Positions 47,030 through 59,047 of a stretch of DNA of 64,000 nucleotides are shown piece by piece. The first letter of the stretch is position 1, and the number at the start of each line of letters is the position of its first letter. Location: assembly GCA_022828595.1 (NCBI GenBank), contig JAKGHH010000002.1, positions 70,900,383 to 70,964,382 of the forward strand. The letters run 5' to 3'. Both the position numbers and the translations under genes were made by a program. The stretch comes from Nelumbo lutea. Lineage: Eukaryota; Streptophyta; Magnoliopsida; Proteales; Nelumbonaceae. The notes below the pieces were generated by a model. That model had not been told where the DNA came from, made no database searches, and worked only from the letters and a program-made list of their open reading frames with translations.

Positions 47030-47312
47030 GAATTTGGATATCACTTGATTCGATTTAATAAATATCTGAATTCGATTGATTATTTAATTCTTATATATAT
47101 ATATAATTATTAAATTATATGAATAATTTATATATTTATATACTTTTATATAAATAAAATATTTATTTTATATATTTATTAATTACCTTAAATAATTAAT
47201 TAATTTGAATCGAATATTTAATCAGATTCGAATTCGGATATCGAATTTTCTAATCGGATTTGAATTTGGATATTACTTGATCCGATTCAAATTCGATCCG
47301 TTTACACCCCTA
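47030..47312. mobile_element. hAT-like MITE family A, copy 3 (left-truncated)
   Basis: Only the right part remains, ending TTTACACCCCTA before TGCACAAGAATGCTG. This is the same target position as copy 2, so the insertion predates the duplication of R2 into unit 2. Confidence 0.7.
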
Positions 47313-48272
47313 TGCACAAGAATGCTGTTTTTACCCACATAGGCGTTTTTCAATGCCACAGTAGCATACTTTTGCAAACAATGGTAGAAAAAACAGGAAA
47401 ATGCCAAAAAGGGTGTTTTCTCATATCATACCTTTCCTGAATTTTAAGGCATGGTCTAAGAAAACAATTTTTTTTTTTTGAAAAACGGTTTATCAAACAA
47501 CAAGTGTTTGACCTCAACCCCGACCGTGGATCCCTATTAATCCCCATCCCCATCCTCACCTTGCCAAAGGTATCCCCAACCCTAACCCAATGGGGTCAGG
47601 GAAGTTGGGTACCTATCGAGGATGGGGAAAATTGTCATCCCTACTCATAGAGACTTCAAAGTTATGAAATTATCCTTATAACTTATTAGGGCATTTTCAG
47701 TATAATTCAAAATGTTAGATTTGCCCTTATATGTTTTAGTAGACCTAACATTTTTATAGAGGTTCAACTTGAAAATAGTATATATACAAATATGTAGAGT
47801 GTAAAACTGAGTTAGAGTAAAATTACTTTGTTCTTTTCAATTTGGTTCGGGAATTGTTAATTAAAAGTTAAAAGCTCTTTTGGGGGGCATTTTAATAAAT
47901 TTCCCTTTAAATTGATAAATATAAGGATAAAATGGGTGCTTTTGGAAACAGTTAAATTAGGCCAACGTTTTCATCTAAGACATTAATAAAAGGGAGGTAA
48001 CTACAGGTTTTTCAATACCATAGGAATTTCTAATGAAAGTAAAATCTCAAGGGAAGTTTTTATGATTTCAGAAACCACAAAGGGGGCTTTTATATTTTAC
48101 CCCAAAATCAATCCCAAAAAAAAAATTCGTTACTGGGGATCTGCTACCCACAAACTGTTCTCACACGTCTACCTACAAAATACAAGGGCTGTGGGAACAG
48201 CCTGTTGGTTGCATATCCAAAAACTTAACTTGCCAAAACTTTCTAATAAATTATTGAAACATTTCCTAAAGG

Positions 48273-48910
48273 TAGGGGTGTTCATATTAAATGTTAAACG
48301 GACCAAACCGGCCCGACCCAACCCAAATTGGTCACTTTTTTAAAACACCAGTTGGTTTCGGTTTGTATGAGAAAATAAACCAATAATTTGGTTCAATTTT
48401 CATGCATGAAAACCAAAACCAAACCGAACTGAACTGATCCTATATTTTTAAGTGTTTAAGTAATTATTAATTAGTCCCTACCCTATATTTTAAAGGTTGA
48501 TATGTTTTATTTGTGTTTGTTTGAATTTTGAAATAAATATTGGTTATTTATGATAAAAACTATAAAAGTAAAACCAATACAAATATAATACAATGGTATA
48601 ATATTTAATTCAGTTTTGTATAAATTTAAATATATATTGACAAAAAAAATCAGTTTTACATAAAAAATTAATCGGTTTAAATATATATTTTGATTTCGAA
48701 TAAAAACTTAAATATAAATAGATATTTTAGTTTAAAATATATATAAAAACTAACTAAACCGATAAACCAATCCAAACCGACCTTTCATGTTTGGGTTGGT
48801 TTTTCTTCAGGGTCGGTCGGTTTTAGTTTAGTCAATAAGTAAACCTACTAGATTGGATCAGTTGAAGAAAATGTCTCAAACCAACCTAACCCGACCCATG
48901 AACATCCCTA
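48273..48910. mobile_element. hAT-like MITE family B (638 bp)
   Basis: The ends TAGGGGTGTTCAT and ATGAACATCCCTA are inverted. A perfect 8-bp duplication CCTAAAGG flanks the element (48265-48272 and 48911-48918). The unit-1 paralogue has the empty site (CCTCTAAAGGTTTGG near 42314). The subterminal parts are ACCAAACCGG-rich and the core AT-rich. It is non-coding. Confidence 0.85.
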
Positions 48911-49683
48911 CCTAAAGGTTTAGATTGTTGTTAAAATTTCCTTTAAAGTTTGATAATTATAATCGGTACCCCGAACTTTATAACCATTGAATTCGTGTCA
49001 AAAATCCAAGTCCAAAGTGTTTGCCGGATTCGAATCTCAGTCACAGAGGACAAGCCCTCATTTGTGGGCTGGACTATTGCTAGGAATGCCAAAATTTTGT
49101 GAAATTATCAAAGAAACGGAGAGATCTGAACGGATTATTTCTCTCTCAAATACAAGGAGTTCAGTAAACCAAGATAATGGGCTTGATTGGTGTCTAGTTA
49201 ATTGGGCCAAATCATGGGCTACACCATTAAGCTTTCCACTAATAAGGAAGTAAAAAATAGAAATTTCCGATTTCCGAAAGAGTTTGGACAACATCATCCT
49301 TGGAATCACTGTTAAGCTGTATTTGCTTTGAAAAAAAAAGGTAGGAAAAGGTCTCTGCGTCTTACACGGAGTACAACCAGAGCTTCAGGAGTGATTTAAG
49401 GCTGCAAATCGGATTGCTCAATTTTGAAGAATTTCAACTATATTGAGATAGGATTAATATTAGGCCCAGTCCAACCCAATCCAAATTGCACCCCTAGAAG
49501 TTATGAGGCATTGCTCTCGAATTAATGACCCACCTGTCAATATTTACCCAACTTCGAAATATCGATACATATTGCACCATACCATAAGATATACATATTA
49601 CATGTGGCTATATTCAATGATTTAATACCCTTATGATATGTAAGAGATTCAATGAAGTTTAAGCAATTCTTAGGAGATCGTAA

Positions 49684-49801
49684 GGCTCAGTTTAGAAAGA
49701 GTATAAATACAAATATCTACTATGTAAATACATATAAAATAATGCAAATATAAGGTTTTGCACTCTACATATTTATATTTATACTTTTTCCAAACTGAGC
49801 C
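49684..49801. mobile_element. Fold-back MITE family F, copy 4 (118 bp)
   Basis: GGCTCAGTTTAGAAAGAGTA and its complement (CCAAACTGAGCC), flanked by TAA on both sides (49681-49683 and 49802-49804). This is diagnostic of a Tourist-type insertion. Confidence 0.8.
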
Positions 49802-50240
49802 TAAAACATTCAATCCTTGCTATAATACTAGATGGATCTAACGCTTCATGGTTTGAAAAATAGCTTTGAGCTGAACCTTGCAAATCATCTAATACACATC
49901 AATGATATGACTTTGATGGAGCCACACTTGAGTCCATTAATCATTGAAGCAACTATTAGTTGAAGCTCTAAATCTGTTCCAGAAACCTCTTAATCAACCT
50001 GTTATAGCCTTTTTTCTTATAAGTTCAAAACAAAACTTGTTAAAGCTCACTACAATTCCTTAAACATTTCAATAATACTTGACTTGGTCTGTTTGCGTTG
50101 CAAATTTGCAATTTCATTTGCTTTAGAGCAGAAGTATGAGAGTGCAAATGCTTTGGGTGCATATTTTGATTTTTTTTTTCAGATTTTGACTTATTATGTT
50201 TGTTTGCATTGTAAATGACGTGAAATGAAATGTAGTAATT

Positions 50241-50697
50241 TAATTATACTGTGCAAATACATAAACTAATCTTTTTGTAATGTTTTATCTTTTTGGTGTA
50301 TCTTTTTTTGTTCATTTATAAAAAGGCTGGTTTTTATAGAAAAATAATACAAAATTTTATAAACAACAAAAAAATAAAGAATTTAAAATTACAGCTCTGC
50401 CTTTGAATGATTGATATGAAGGGCAAATTTTGAAAATAAATCAATTTTAAAAAAGAGATTGGAAGGGTTTGGACTAGTGATTCATATGAGGAGAAATATT
50501 GGAAAATAAACATTTTAATTAAATGCTATGGGAAGCTACATGCCTCTTTTTAGAAGATCTACCAAATGGGATCTACATGCAACTATGTCAGAGAAAGTTC
50601 AGGGGAGATGATAGCCATTACCAAACTTCAGGGAGATTTTGAAATAGGCATAAAAAAAAAAATGCTATGGGAAGCTATGGTAGGTGGTGGTTTTAAG

Positions 50698-50700
<3 letters not shown>
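50241..50700. other. Intergenic DNA between duplication units 2 and 3
   Basis: No gene is seen. The start resembles dispersed repeat E (TTTTTGTAATGTTTTATC). Confidence 0.4.

Positions 50701-50752
<52 letters not shown>
50701..50752. repeat. (GA)26 microsatellite
   Basis: An uninterrupted 52-bp GA run. It inflates two spurious ORFs on both strands (RE and SL repeats). Confidence 0.97.
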
Positions 50753-50761
<9 letters not shown>

Positions 50762-50789
50762 TCCTTTGGAAATGGGGACATGATTCATA

Positions 50790-51130
50790 GGGATCCCTGG
50801 TGCCCCGCTTCAACCCCAATGATATACATTAAATATTATTCATATTAAATATATTATTATATATGATGTTATTTATATTATTTATATATGTCAAAATAAA
50901 TTTAAAATATTATTTATATTTTAAAAATTTTATTTATTTTAAGTAAATTTGTTTTCAAAAAATATTATTAACTAAAAAATTTTGAGGATCTAGATCCCTA
51001 TCGGGGATCGGAGATGGAAGACAACTTTTATCTCTTATGAGGATTGAGGTTAGGGACGGGGATTTATTCCAAATCGGGGTCACGGACAGGGAATATGATC
51101 CCACGCTGAACCTGTTCTGTTGCTATTCCT
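50790..51130. repeat. Repeat H, copy in inverted orientation
   Basis: The complement matches 40447-40594 (GGGATCATATTCCC, AGAGATAAAAGTTGTC). It has an AT-rich core of TATTATT words. Confidence 0.5.
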
Positions 51131-52654
51131 AAGAGAGACGGGTGAAACAGGCTCTAACCATTTGGTTCAGCCGCTTAATTCATTGAAATAGAAAATGAAA
51201 AAAAAAAGTACAAAAGGTTCTAAATTATCTTTAAAAGCTACTTTACATAAAAATAAGCTCAAATCAATCTATACTAATGTTGTGGTAATTTAAATAAGTC
51301 AACATTTTAAAATCTGGGCAACAATAGAAAAATTATATTATATTTTCTGATGTATCAAATATTTATATTTTCAAAAACAATACCAACCATATTGTACGAA
51401 ATACACCCTAGCCCAATACAAATTTGCTTGTTTTGGCAGGGGAAGAAGCCCATGGTTTCTAAATTATTCAAGGTTCAAAGATAAGGAAGGGACAGCGCTA
51501 CAAATAAATAGTATTTAATGTGATTCAAATCCGAATTATTTGATTTAGCTAGGCATGTGTGTTTCTACTATTAAACCCTTCTTATAATTATTTTAAGTCC
51601 TCTAAGATTAAATCAGATTTAGATAAAAGCTCATTTCTGTCTTTTAATTTCACTATACATGGATTCTTCTTTTACATTCCATTTTATGATAATTTTGTTT
51701 AAGGTTGTGCTTGGTATTATTGCTTTCTACTTGTAATATTTTATGTTGCTCAATAATACAGATTTTATAAGAATATATTTTTTCTATCACAAATGATTTG
51801 AGTTATGACACAATATTTGGTACCATTGTTATTTCTTCAACAAATATCAAATTTGGTGTTTCTATTATTAATGCTAAAATCCAATCCAATGCCCATATGT
51901 TTTAATTGAAGTGGTTATCTAGTATGGTGTGATAAGACAATTTCTAAAAAAATTATGTTGATCGACCTAAAATTTTGCAAATAGAAGTGGCAATGGTATC
52001 AAATTTAACTTCAAGTTTAGTTATTAAGTTTCAATTAAATGGGATTTATCCTTTTTCTTATGGATAAAAATACTATCATGGTTTTTGGAAGTGTGGACGC
52101 TTTTTTATATCGATTTTCAAGAAAAAATGCCTATGATTCCATGACCTATTTTTTACAAAAAAATGCTTCTGCCATGTAAGTAGTGAGCAACACTATGTTG
52201 TTTGGTAAGTTGATTTTCATCACCATTTTTCATGTATGTGTTGACAAGTAAGCACCACATAGGATACACATCAGTCAATCGTTGGGGGAAACGATTCACC
52301 GATGCATGAAATACAAAATTTGGCATTTTATGCATCGATGATGGCTGATTTTCGAGGAATATCCGATTTTTTAATAATCGGCCAAACCAAACAATAAAAT
52401 ACATGGGCATTTATTGAAAGTCCTATGTGGATCTGACATGACACCATTTTTTTTTAAATGACCACCGTTCCAAACATCTCCTATATTAATTAAACTGAAA
52501 TATCACTTTACAAACTCCAAGTGAGTGATGACTCAATTGACACGTAAACTGTGTAGTTCCAGAAGAGAAGAGATGGAATTTAGAGCCCGCTATCGGCTCC
52601 CACTCGATTGACACGTAAAGGCGAGCTATAAAAAATGAACTAGAGCGGAATGTT

Positions 52655-53735
52655 GATTGGTAGGGATGAGCATAATTCGGTTAAAACCGAAAAATCGAAT
52701 CAAAATTTTGGTTTAATCGGTTTTTCGGTTGGGTTCGATTTTTTTTTTTTTTATTTTGGATTTCAGTTTTAATTATCAGATTTGATAAATCGGTTAACCG
52801 ACAAAACCGATTTAATATTATAATTTATAATTTAATTTTATATTAATATTTAATAAATTAAGAAGCATATTTGGCTATTTGCTAAATTCCAAAATAAGCA
52901 AACTGCAAAACTTCTTAAACAAAAAACTTTCTTGTTGCACGGGTGGGCATCTAAGAGTCAGATTGTGAAACTGTCAGACTGTTAGAGACTAACACCCTTT
53001 CTCCTTTCTCTCTATTCCTATCTCTATCGACTTGCCGTCTCGGAACTCTCATCTAATCGTCTTCCAGTTCCAGACCAGAGTCCAGAGTCTCCGAAGTCTC
53101 GTCTCTTCAACTGATGCGGCTGCTGGACGTCATCGGCTCACCCATCACCAGCAGGAACACCGAACACGAAGTCGAGAACGGCGTTGACTCATTGTCGAGT
53201 GCTGCAGCTCCCGGCTGCTACTACTGGGCTGCATCTTCATCAGTTCGTCTCTTTCTGTCGCGGCTGCCGGACGTCAGTTCAGTTCGTCTCTTCATCTGCC
53301 GCGGCTGCCGGACGTCACCAGCTCACCCAGCACCAGCAGGAACATCGAACACGAAGTCACGAACAGCGTTGACTCGTTGCCGAGTGCTGCAGCTGCCGGC
53401 TGCCCCTGCTGCACTACAGCTTCCTCAGTTCCTCCAGGCTCCAGGCTTCGGTCCTCTTCTTCTTCCTGCACTCCAGTCTCCAAACACAAACGGCGTTGAT
53501 TCGTTGCCGAGTGCCGTTGGCCACCTACATCTTCCTACGCTGCATTGCATCTTTCAGGTTAAATAATTTCGGTTTTAACCGAAATATCTGAAATAACCAA
53601 AAAAAAATTCAATTCAGTTTATTCGATTTTCACATACTTCGATTTCGTTTCGATCTACCATATAATTAAATCAGTTTTTTAAATTTTAATTTTTTCGGTT
53701 CGGTTTTGAACCGAAAACACCGAAATGGAATGCTG
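52655..53735. mobile_element. MITE-like element with 'TTCGGTT' ends and a GC-rich interior
   Basis: The ends are inverted: ATTCGGTTAAAACCGAAAAA on the left and TTTTTTCGGTTCGGTTTTGAACCG on the right. GGAATGTTG and GGAATGCTG flank it, where unit 2 has one uninterrupted GAAATGTTGCTGACAATTA (about 45679). The middle (about 52930-53565) is GC-rich and holds about 2.5 copies of a 185-bp tandem unit starting GCGGCTGC (53116, 53301, partial near 53482). A 150-codon frame (53114-53566) runs through it, but so does an opposite-strand frame, and the predicted peptide is low-complexity. Confidence 0.5.
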
Positions 53736-54043
53736 CTGACAATTAATTCATTTTGTATAAAATGAACTAGAGCGGCTGCCCGATTTTGGTTTCTACTAAT
53801 ATCAACAAAATGAACTTCAAAGAAAATGTCTAATATCATTAATATCACTGTAACATGCGAGCCCCCTTGTTCTGTCTACTCAAAAAGTTAACGTCTATTT
53901 TTTCTCTTTCTTTTTTTTTTTTTTTTGTGGTGATAAAAGCAGCTGCCATGATCGTACCATCATTGATATAAAAAACTATTAGAATTATAAACATGAAATT
54001 CGAAATAAAAAGAAAAAATCCAATAATTTCACCTTTTAGCAAG

Positions 54044-54282
54044 GTTTTAAACCGTTCTAGGACCCGTTCTTGGGTTGAACGGTCTATTTTGATAAAAAAT
54101 AATAAAAGAATAAAAAATGGTAAAAAACTGTTGTCCAGGTCAATCATTCGACTGCTCGGGTCAGCGATTCACTGATCATATCAATGGTTTTTGGTCAGAA
54201 AACAGTTTTGGGTGAAATAGAACCTATTAGGTGAATGGTTCCCGATTTTTCTGGTCCGGTCTGATTTTGAAAACCATGCTTT
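54044..54282. repeat. 'GAACGGTTC' repeat, isolated copy
   Basis: Near one end AGGTTTTAAACCG, near the other GAAAACCATGC. The interior has GGTTTTTGGTCAGAAAACAG in antisense order relative to the copy at 3960. Confidence 0.6.
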
Positions 54283-54449
54283 TTAGACCACTAATACGAA
54301 TTGGAATAGGCTAGTCCTCACCAATACGAATTGGGAATATCTTCCATGAATAATAGCACAAAAGTATGGGCAGATCTGAATGGTGGATATGTTATAAAAC
54401 TATCCCCCACTAAAATATTGGCAATCCTTGAAACCCCGAATCACTAGAT

Positions 54450-55065
54450 CACTTAGGGTACATTTCGTGAGAAGTTATTTAAATTGGATAAATCGGATAG
54501 ATGCATTTACTTGTACTAGTAAGTGTGCAAGTGCTTTGTATGGGGCAATTCTAGATGATGACAATGATAGTAATAATGTATCCAAATTTTTCTATAAATT
54601 GTGTATTTTTTATTTTTTGTTTATATATATATATATTTGTTTTTTATTATTAATCAAATGTAGATTGCAAAATTCAAATTTGATTACATAAACACCTCAT
54701 CCAAATATGAGATAATGGGATCGAGTTGTGAAGTTTCAAGTATCATTGGCAATTCTACATACTTGGCTAGACTATTCTTTTCGTAATGTTTTATCTTTTT
54801 GGTGTATCTTTTTTTATTTATTTATAAAAAAATATAAGATTTAAATAGAGAGAATTGAATGAAGTGAAAAGTAGTAGCTTAATTTACAATTTAAACTTAT
54901 TAAATAGGGAATAAATTCAAAAATGAGTATCTTAGTCAAAAAAAGTTTCATAATTTTACTCATATTTTTAATAGTAGTATAAATATAGAATTATAAATGT
55001 GTTCAAAATTTTCTATAATTTTTTTGTATTTTTGTGTGTAAAAAATAATTCTTATATGTTACACT
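54450..55065. repeat. Dispersed repeat E, copy 4 (partial)
   Basis: It shares GGCAATTCTAGATGATGACAATG-like words, TCGAGTTGTGAA and AAATAGGGAATAAATTC with the copy at 28290. Its right end abuts block S of unit 3. Confidence 0.55.
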
Positions 55066-55712
55066 TAAAGTTTGGTAATTATAATCACTTCCCCCAAACT
55101 TTATAACATATGTCAAACAGTCAATCCAAGTCCAAAGTGTCCGGACCATGCTAGGAATGCCAAAATTCTGTGAAATTATCAAAGAAACGGAGAGATCTGA
55201 ATGGATTATTTCTCTCAAATACAAGTAAGGAGTTCAGTAAACCAAGATAATGGGCTTGATCTAGTTAGTTGGGCCACATCATGGGCTACACCATTAAACT
55301 TTCCACTAACTAGGAAGTAAAGAATAGAAACTTATGAAGGAGTTTGAACAACATCTGTTAGGCTGTGTTTGGTTTGAAAGAAAAGGTAGAGAAAGGTCTC
55401 TGCGTCTAACAGGGAGCACAAGTAGAGCTTTAGGAGTGACTTAGGGCTGTAAATCGGTTTGCTCAATTTTGAAGAATTTCAACTATATGGAGCTTGGGTT
55501 AGCATTAGGGCAAAATCCAAATCCAGGTTGCACCCCTAGAAGTCATAGTAACATGATAATCTGAGGTATTTCTCTCAAATTAATTGGCCCACCTGTCAAT
55601 ATTTACCCAAATTACACCATACCATAAGATATAGATATTACATGTGGCTATATTCAATGGTTAATACCCTTCTGATATGTAAGAGATTCAAGCAATTCTT
55701 AGGAGACTATAA

Positions 55713-55822
55713 GGCTCAGTTTGGAAAGAGTACAAATACAAATATGGACTGTGCAAATACATACAAATGTTCAATGTTTTGCACTCTATATATTTGTATT
55801 TGTATTCCTTCCAAACCGAACC
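55713..55822. mobile_element. Fold-back MITE family F, copy 5 (110 bp)
   Basis: GGCTCAGTTTGGAAAGAGTA and a complement ending CAAACCGAACC, flanked by TAA (55710-55712 and 55823-55825). Confidence 0.8.
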
Positions 55823-56249
55823 TAAAATATTCAATCCTTTCTATAATACTAGCTGGATAAACGCTTCATGGGGGTTGAAAAATAGCTTGGGGCTGAACCT
55901 TCCAAATCATCTAATGCACACCAATGATATCCATTAAATGGCGTTCCTTTGATGGAGCCACACTTGAGTCCATTAACCATTGAAGCAACTATTAGTTGAA
56001 GCTCTAAACTCCAGAAGCCTATTATAGCCTTTTTTTCTGATAAATTCAAAACAAAACTTGTTAAAAAGTTCATTACAATTCCTTAAACATTTAAAAAATA
56101 CTTGGCTTGGTCTGTTTGCATTGCAAATTTGCAATTTCATTTTCTTTGGAGCAGAAGTATGAGAGTGCAAATGCTTTGGGTGCATATTTTGATTTTTTTT
56201 TCAGATTTTGACTTATTATGTTTGTTTGCATTGTAAATGAACTGAAATA

Positions 56250-57390
56250 AAATGTAGTAGTTTAATTATACTGTGCAAATACATAGACTATTCTTTTTGT
56301 AATGTATTATCTTTTTAGTGTATCTTTTTTGTTCATTTATAAAAAAAATGTAAATTTTAAATAGAGATAATTGAATGAGGTGAAAAGTAATAGTTTAATT
56401 TATAATTTAAACCTATTAAATAGGGACTAAATTCAAAAATGAGTATTATAGTCAAAAGAAAGATTCATAATCTTATTCATATTTTTATATTAGTGTAAAT
56501 ATATAATTATAAATGTGTTCAGTATTTTCTATAATTCTTTTGTATTTTTGCGCATAAAAATAATTTTTATATGCCACACTTACTTTTTGTTTAATATGAT
56601 AAATATGTGATATTATACATGTGCCTGAATGATTTTTTGCAAAATTTATGTATGTTTTCATTTTTGTTTTTTATATTTTTTAATTTGTATTATTTATTTA
56701 TGACATTAAAGGTTAATACATTTAACCCAAAAGTTGAACTATTGATCTTTGCCAAACAATAAAATTATTCCATTTTTGGTTAGTTAGTTGTAAATTATGT
56801 ATTTCATTTGCATTATCAATAAAAATAATTTTTGTTTATTGTACTTATTTTTTTAATTTGATTAATACAAATACCATAAATGTGTCTAATTTTTTATACA
56901 TGTTTATAACTTTTTATATTTAGTTCTATTTTAAAATTTTTATAACCTAACTATGATTTCATATGTTGATCAATTTGATTCAGTTGGTTGAATTGATTAA
57001 CCACCTCTTGGATAAAAAATGGTTTTGTTTTTGAGTCAATTTTAAAATATATGGGTTTATATTGTTAAAAACATTGACATAGATCTAATTAATACCATTT
57101 ATTAGTAAAAAATAACTTAAATATAGGATTTAATTAGAAAAAGTAAGAGTTAGTACTATAAGACTTGATAAGAGGGAATTAAATGTGGAAAACAATAATT
57201 GAAGTTGCATTTTCAATCATTACAATTAGAGATGAACTAAATACACAAATATGGGAATTTTAGTAGCCATTAAAGCTATAATAAAATGATTTTTATACCC
57301 TTTCTCAAACAATGAAATAGAGGGTAATTTTAGTCCGAAAAAAATTCACTTTATATTCACATTTTTATATATGGTATATATTAATTTATG
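56250..57390. repeat. Dispersed repeat E, longest copy
   Basis: The most complete copy, about 1.1 kb. It runs from CTTTTTGTAATGTATTATC through the TTGAATGAGGTGAAAAGTAA and CATGTGCCTGAATG blocks to an end with GGTAATTTTAGTCC and TATATATGGTATATATTA. There is no ORF, no inverted ends and no A-tail that I can see. Confidence 0.5.
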
Positions 57391-58433
57391 GAGAAATGTT
57401 AGCTAGGTAAATGAGAAATTTTTAAAAATGTTCTAACTTTAGTGTGCTGGTTGGGATATATTAGTCCCATAATAGTTTGGTCAATTTTCCTTCTCAGGAA
57501 AGTGGCCCAAAATTTTATCAGAAGAAAAAGTTCACTTTTTGTGGGTGTTATATTTCCTTGCAAAAAAACATGGGAAAGTTGGTCAACATCAACATTGATC
57601 AACTCCCCCCCACCCCAAATTTATTAGAAAATGAACAAGCCCTTAGAAGAATATCCTTCATATTTTTTTTCCAAGTCTTCATAAACCTAAATCATAGATA
57701 ACACCAATGTTAAGAAAACCAGATCAGTTGAACCATGACTCAAGTCTTTGGTTAGTTTTGTTATACCCCCCAAAACTAGAATGTGTTAAAAATCAGTTAA
57801 ACTTATTGACTTGGCTGGTCCAATTGGAAAAATGGTGAACTGGTTCTATTTTCAGAAAACCAACTAGTTTCTTGATTTTTTTTTAAAGTAAATATAAACT
57901 TCCGGACCATAACTTTTTGAGATGTTCTATTGGGGTGATCTTTTTTTTTTTTTTTTTGGGGGGTAACTTTTCAAGATCTTAATTTTTCCAAGGCCTACTA
58001 TTTTTGCCAAAAGATGCCTTTTTTTATCTCAAATCTAAGTTTTTAATATAAAAAATTAAAACTAAGATAAATAGGTCCAGCCCTAGTTGAACTTCTGATC
58101 TATGAACCTCTCTTTTTTCCAAGTTGATGCTCAATCTGATTCTCTAAAACTTATATAAGACTATCCTAATAACCCAATCCACAAAAAAAAAAAAAAGATA
58201 CCTCCAAATAAAGACTTATTTCTAGCCATCTAATATAATAAACAACAACAGTCTAATAGAGAAAACTTATTTGGTCAGATTTACCCTTAAACATTTTACT
58301 CGTATTTGAAATGATTATACAAAATTGATTATTGATGTTGTTCAAGATGAGATGAACAAGTAACAAATAAACTTATTGCTAAACTATGAGTCGAATCATT
58401 TTCCTTCCTATTTACATACAGTATATACATAGA
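57391..58433. other. Intergenic DNA, no gene seen
   Basis: It includes a 'GAACGGTTC'-related fragment (57715-57870) and a T18-G run near 57942-57962. Confidence 0.4.
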
Positions 58434-58742
58434 TCAAAACACTTCAGTAAAGCTGAAGATCTGGTCTAGATATGGCATCTCACGCCAAGTACATTTAGTT
58501 ATGTTTCTACTTACAAGATCCACCATATGTTGAACTTCTAACAGAACTGCCAAAGAAGGTATCTTTCTCATTCTTACTTCCTCAAGTCCAACTATGAGAG
58601 TTTTCCATTTTGCCTCTGTTGCATCACATGCCTTGCACGGGTGACTTGTTGCTATTAACACTTCGTAATCATTTGTTAACAACACATAACCAAGCGTCAC
58701 ATCTCTATTATTTGGAATATAGGTTCTATCAATATATAACAT
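58434..58742 (-). pseudogene. RNase H-like (RVT_3) fragment
   Basis: A 102-codon minus-strand open stretch with the RVT_3 layout. DRTYIPNN replaces the usual DGxxxxN start and GYVLLTNDYEVLIA follows. The Glu-helix is CDATEAKWKTLIVGLEE, and LLEVQHMVDLV stands where EGDSxxVVDLV is usual, so the second Asp is lost. It ends WREMPYLDQIF. It is probably the relic of another RNase H-bearing retroelement, because its sequence is unlike the Ty3 RNase H at 60166-60408. Confidence 0.6.
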
Positions 58743-58922
58743 ATAGCATTAGTAACTCTTACATCCTTTAACACTTACTGTGAAGAGTTCCTATGAATAG
58801 TTGACCTCATCAGTGTGTAGCTTTGCAAAGCCTTAATTAATTATTTGATTAGGATAGATGACTTTGTTTTCATGACATTTGACCCAACCTTCCTTTTGAA
58901 CTGATATTTGATTAGGATAGAG

Positions 58923-59009
58923 TTCAAAATGAAGGTTGGGCCAAATATTAGTCCCCATCATTGGTAGTGTGGATTGGGGACTAATATTTGGCCCAACCTT
59001 CCTTTTGAA
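58923..59009. repeat. Near-perfect 35-bp inverted repeat (hairpin)
   Basis: Left arm 58923-58957 and right arm 58975-59009 pair with a single mismatch around a 17-base loop. The inner 26 bp, containing GGCCAAATATTAGTCCCC, are perfect. A third diverged copy of the right-arm sequence (TGACCCAACCTTCCTTTTGAA) lies at about 58881-58902. It sits about 40 bp beyond the last recognisable integrase codon of the Ty3 relic. Confidence 0.9.
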
Positions 59010-59047
59010 TTGGGAAACATGACATTCTATTTTATACCAGTGAGAGA

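Larger units (their letters stand above)
45345..50240. repeat. Tandem segmental duplication, unit 2
   Basis: The block order is Q (45345-45830), P (45826-46385), R (46886-48260 and 48911-48980) and S (48985-50240). The R block lacks the tRNA: sequence runs from CAGCCCATTT (47029) straight into the interior of the family A MITE, so one deletion removed the tRNA and the left half of the MITE. It carries the extra hAT-like MITE 48273-48910. Confidence 0.65.
51905..56270. repeat. Tandem segmental duplication, unit 3 (incomplete)
   Basis: Block Q (51905-52670, continuing 53722-53800) carries two insertions (about 52076-52482 and 52655-53735). P and R are missing, replaced by a 'GAACGGTTC' repeat and dispersed repeat E. 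Block S reappears at 55065-56270 and keeps the family F MITE at the same position as unit 2. Confidence 0.6.

Noticed and set aside
50566..50819. ORFs with Arg-Glu or Ser-Leu repeats on both strands
   Set aside because: These are translations of the (GA)26 microsatellite.
53114..53566. 150-codon plus-strand ORF as a gene
   Set aside because: It consists of a GC-rich 185-bp tandem repeat inside a MITE-like element, with an open frame on the opposite strand as well. No protein family is recognisable.
58250..59047. 3' LTR of the Ty3 relic
   Set aside because: I looked for a copy of the 62403-62624 sequence and found none, so the element is treated as 3'-truncated.
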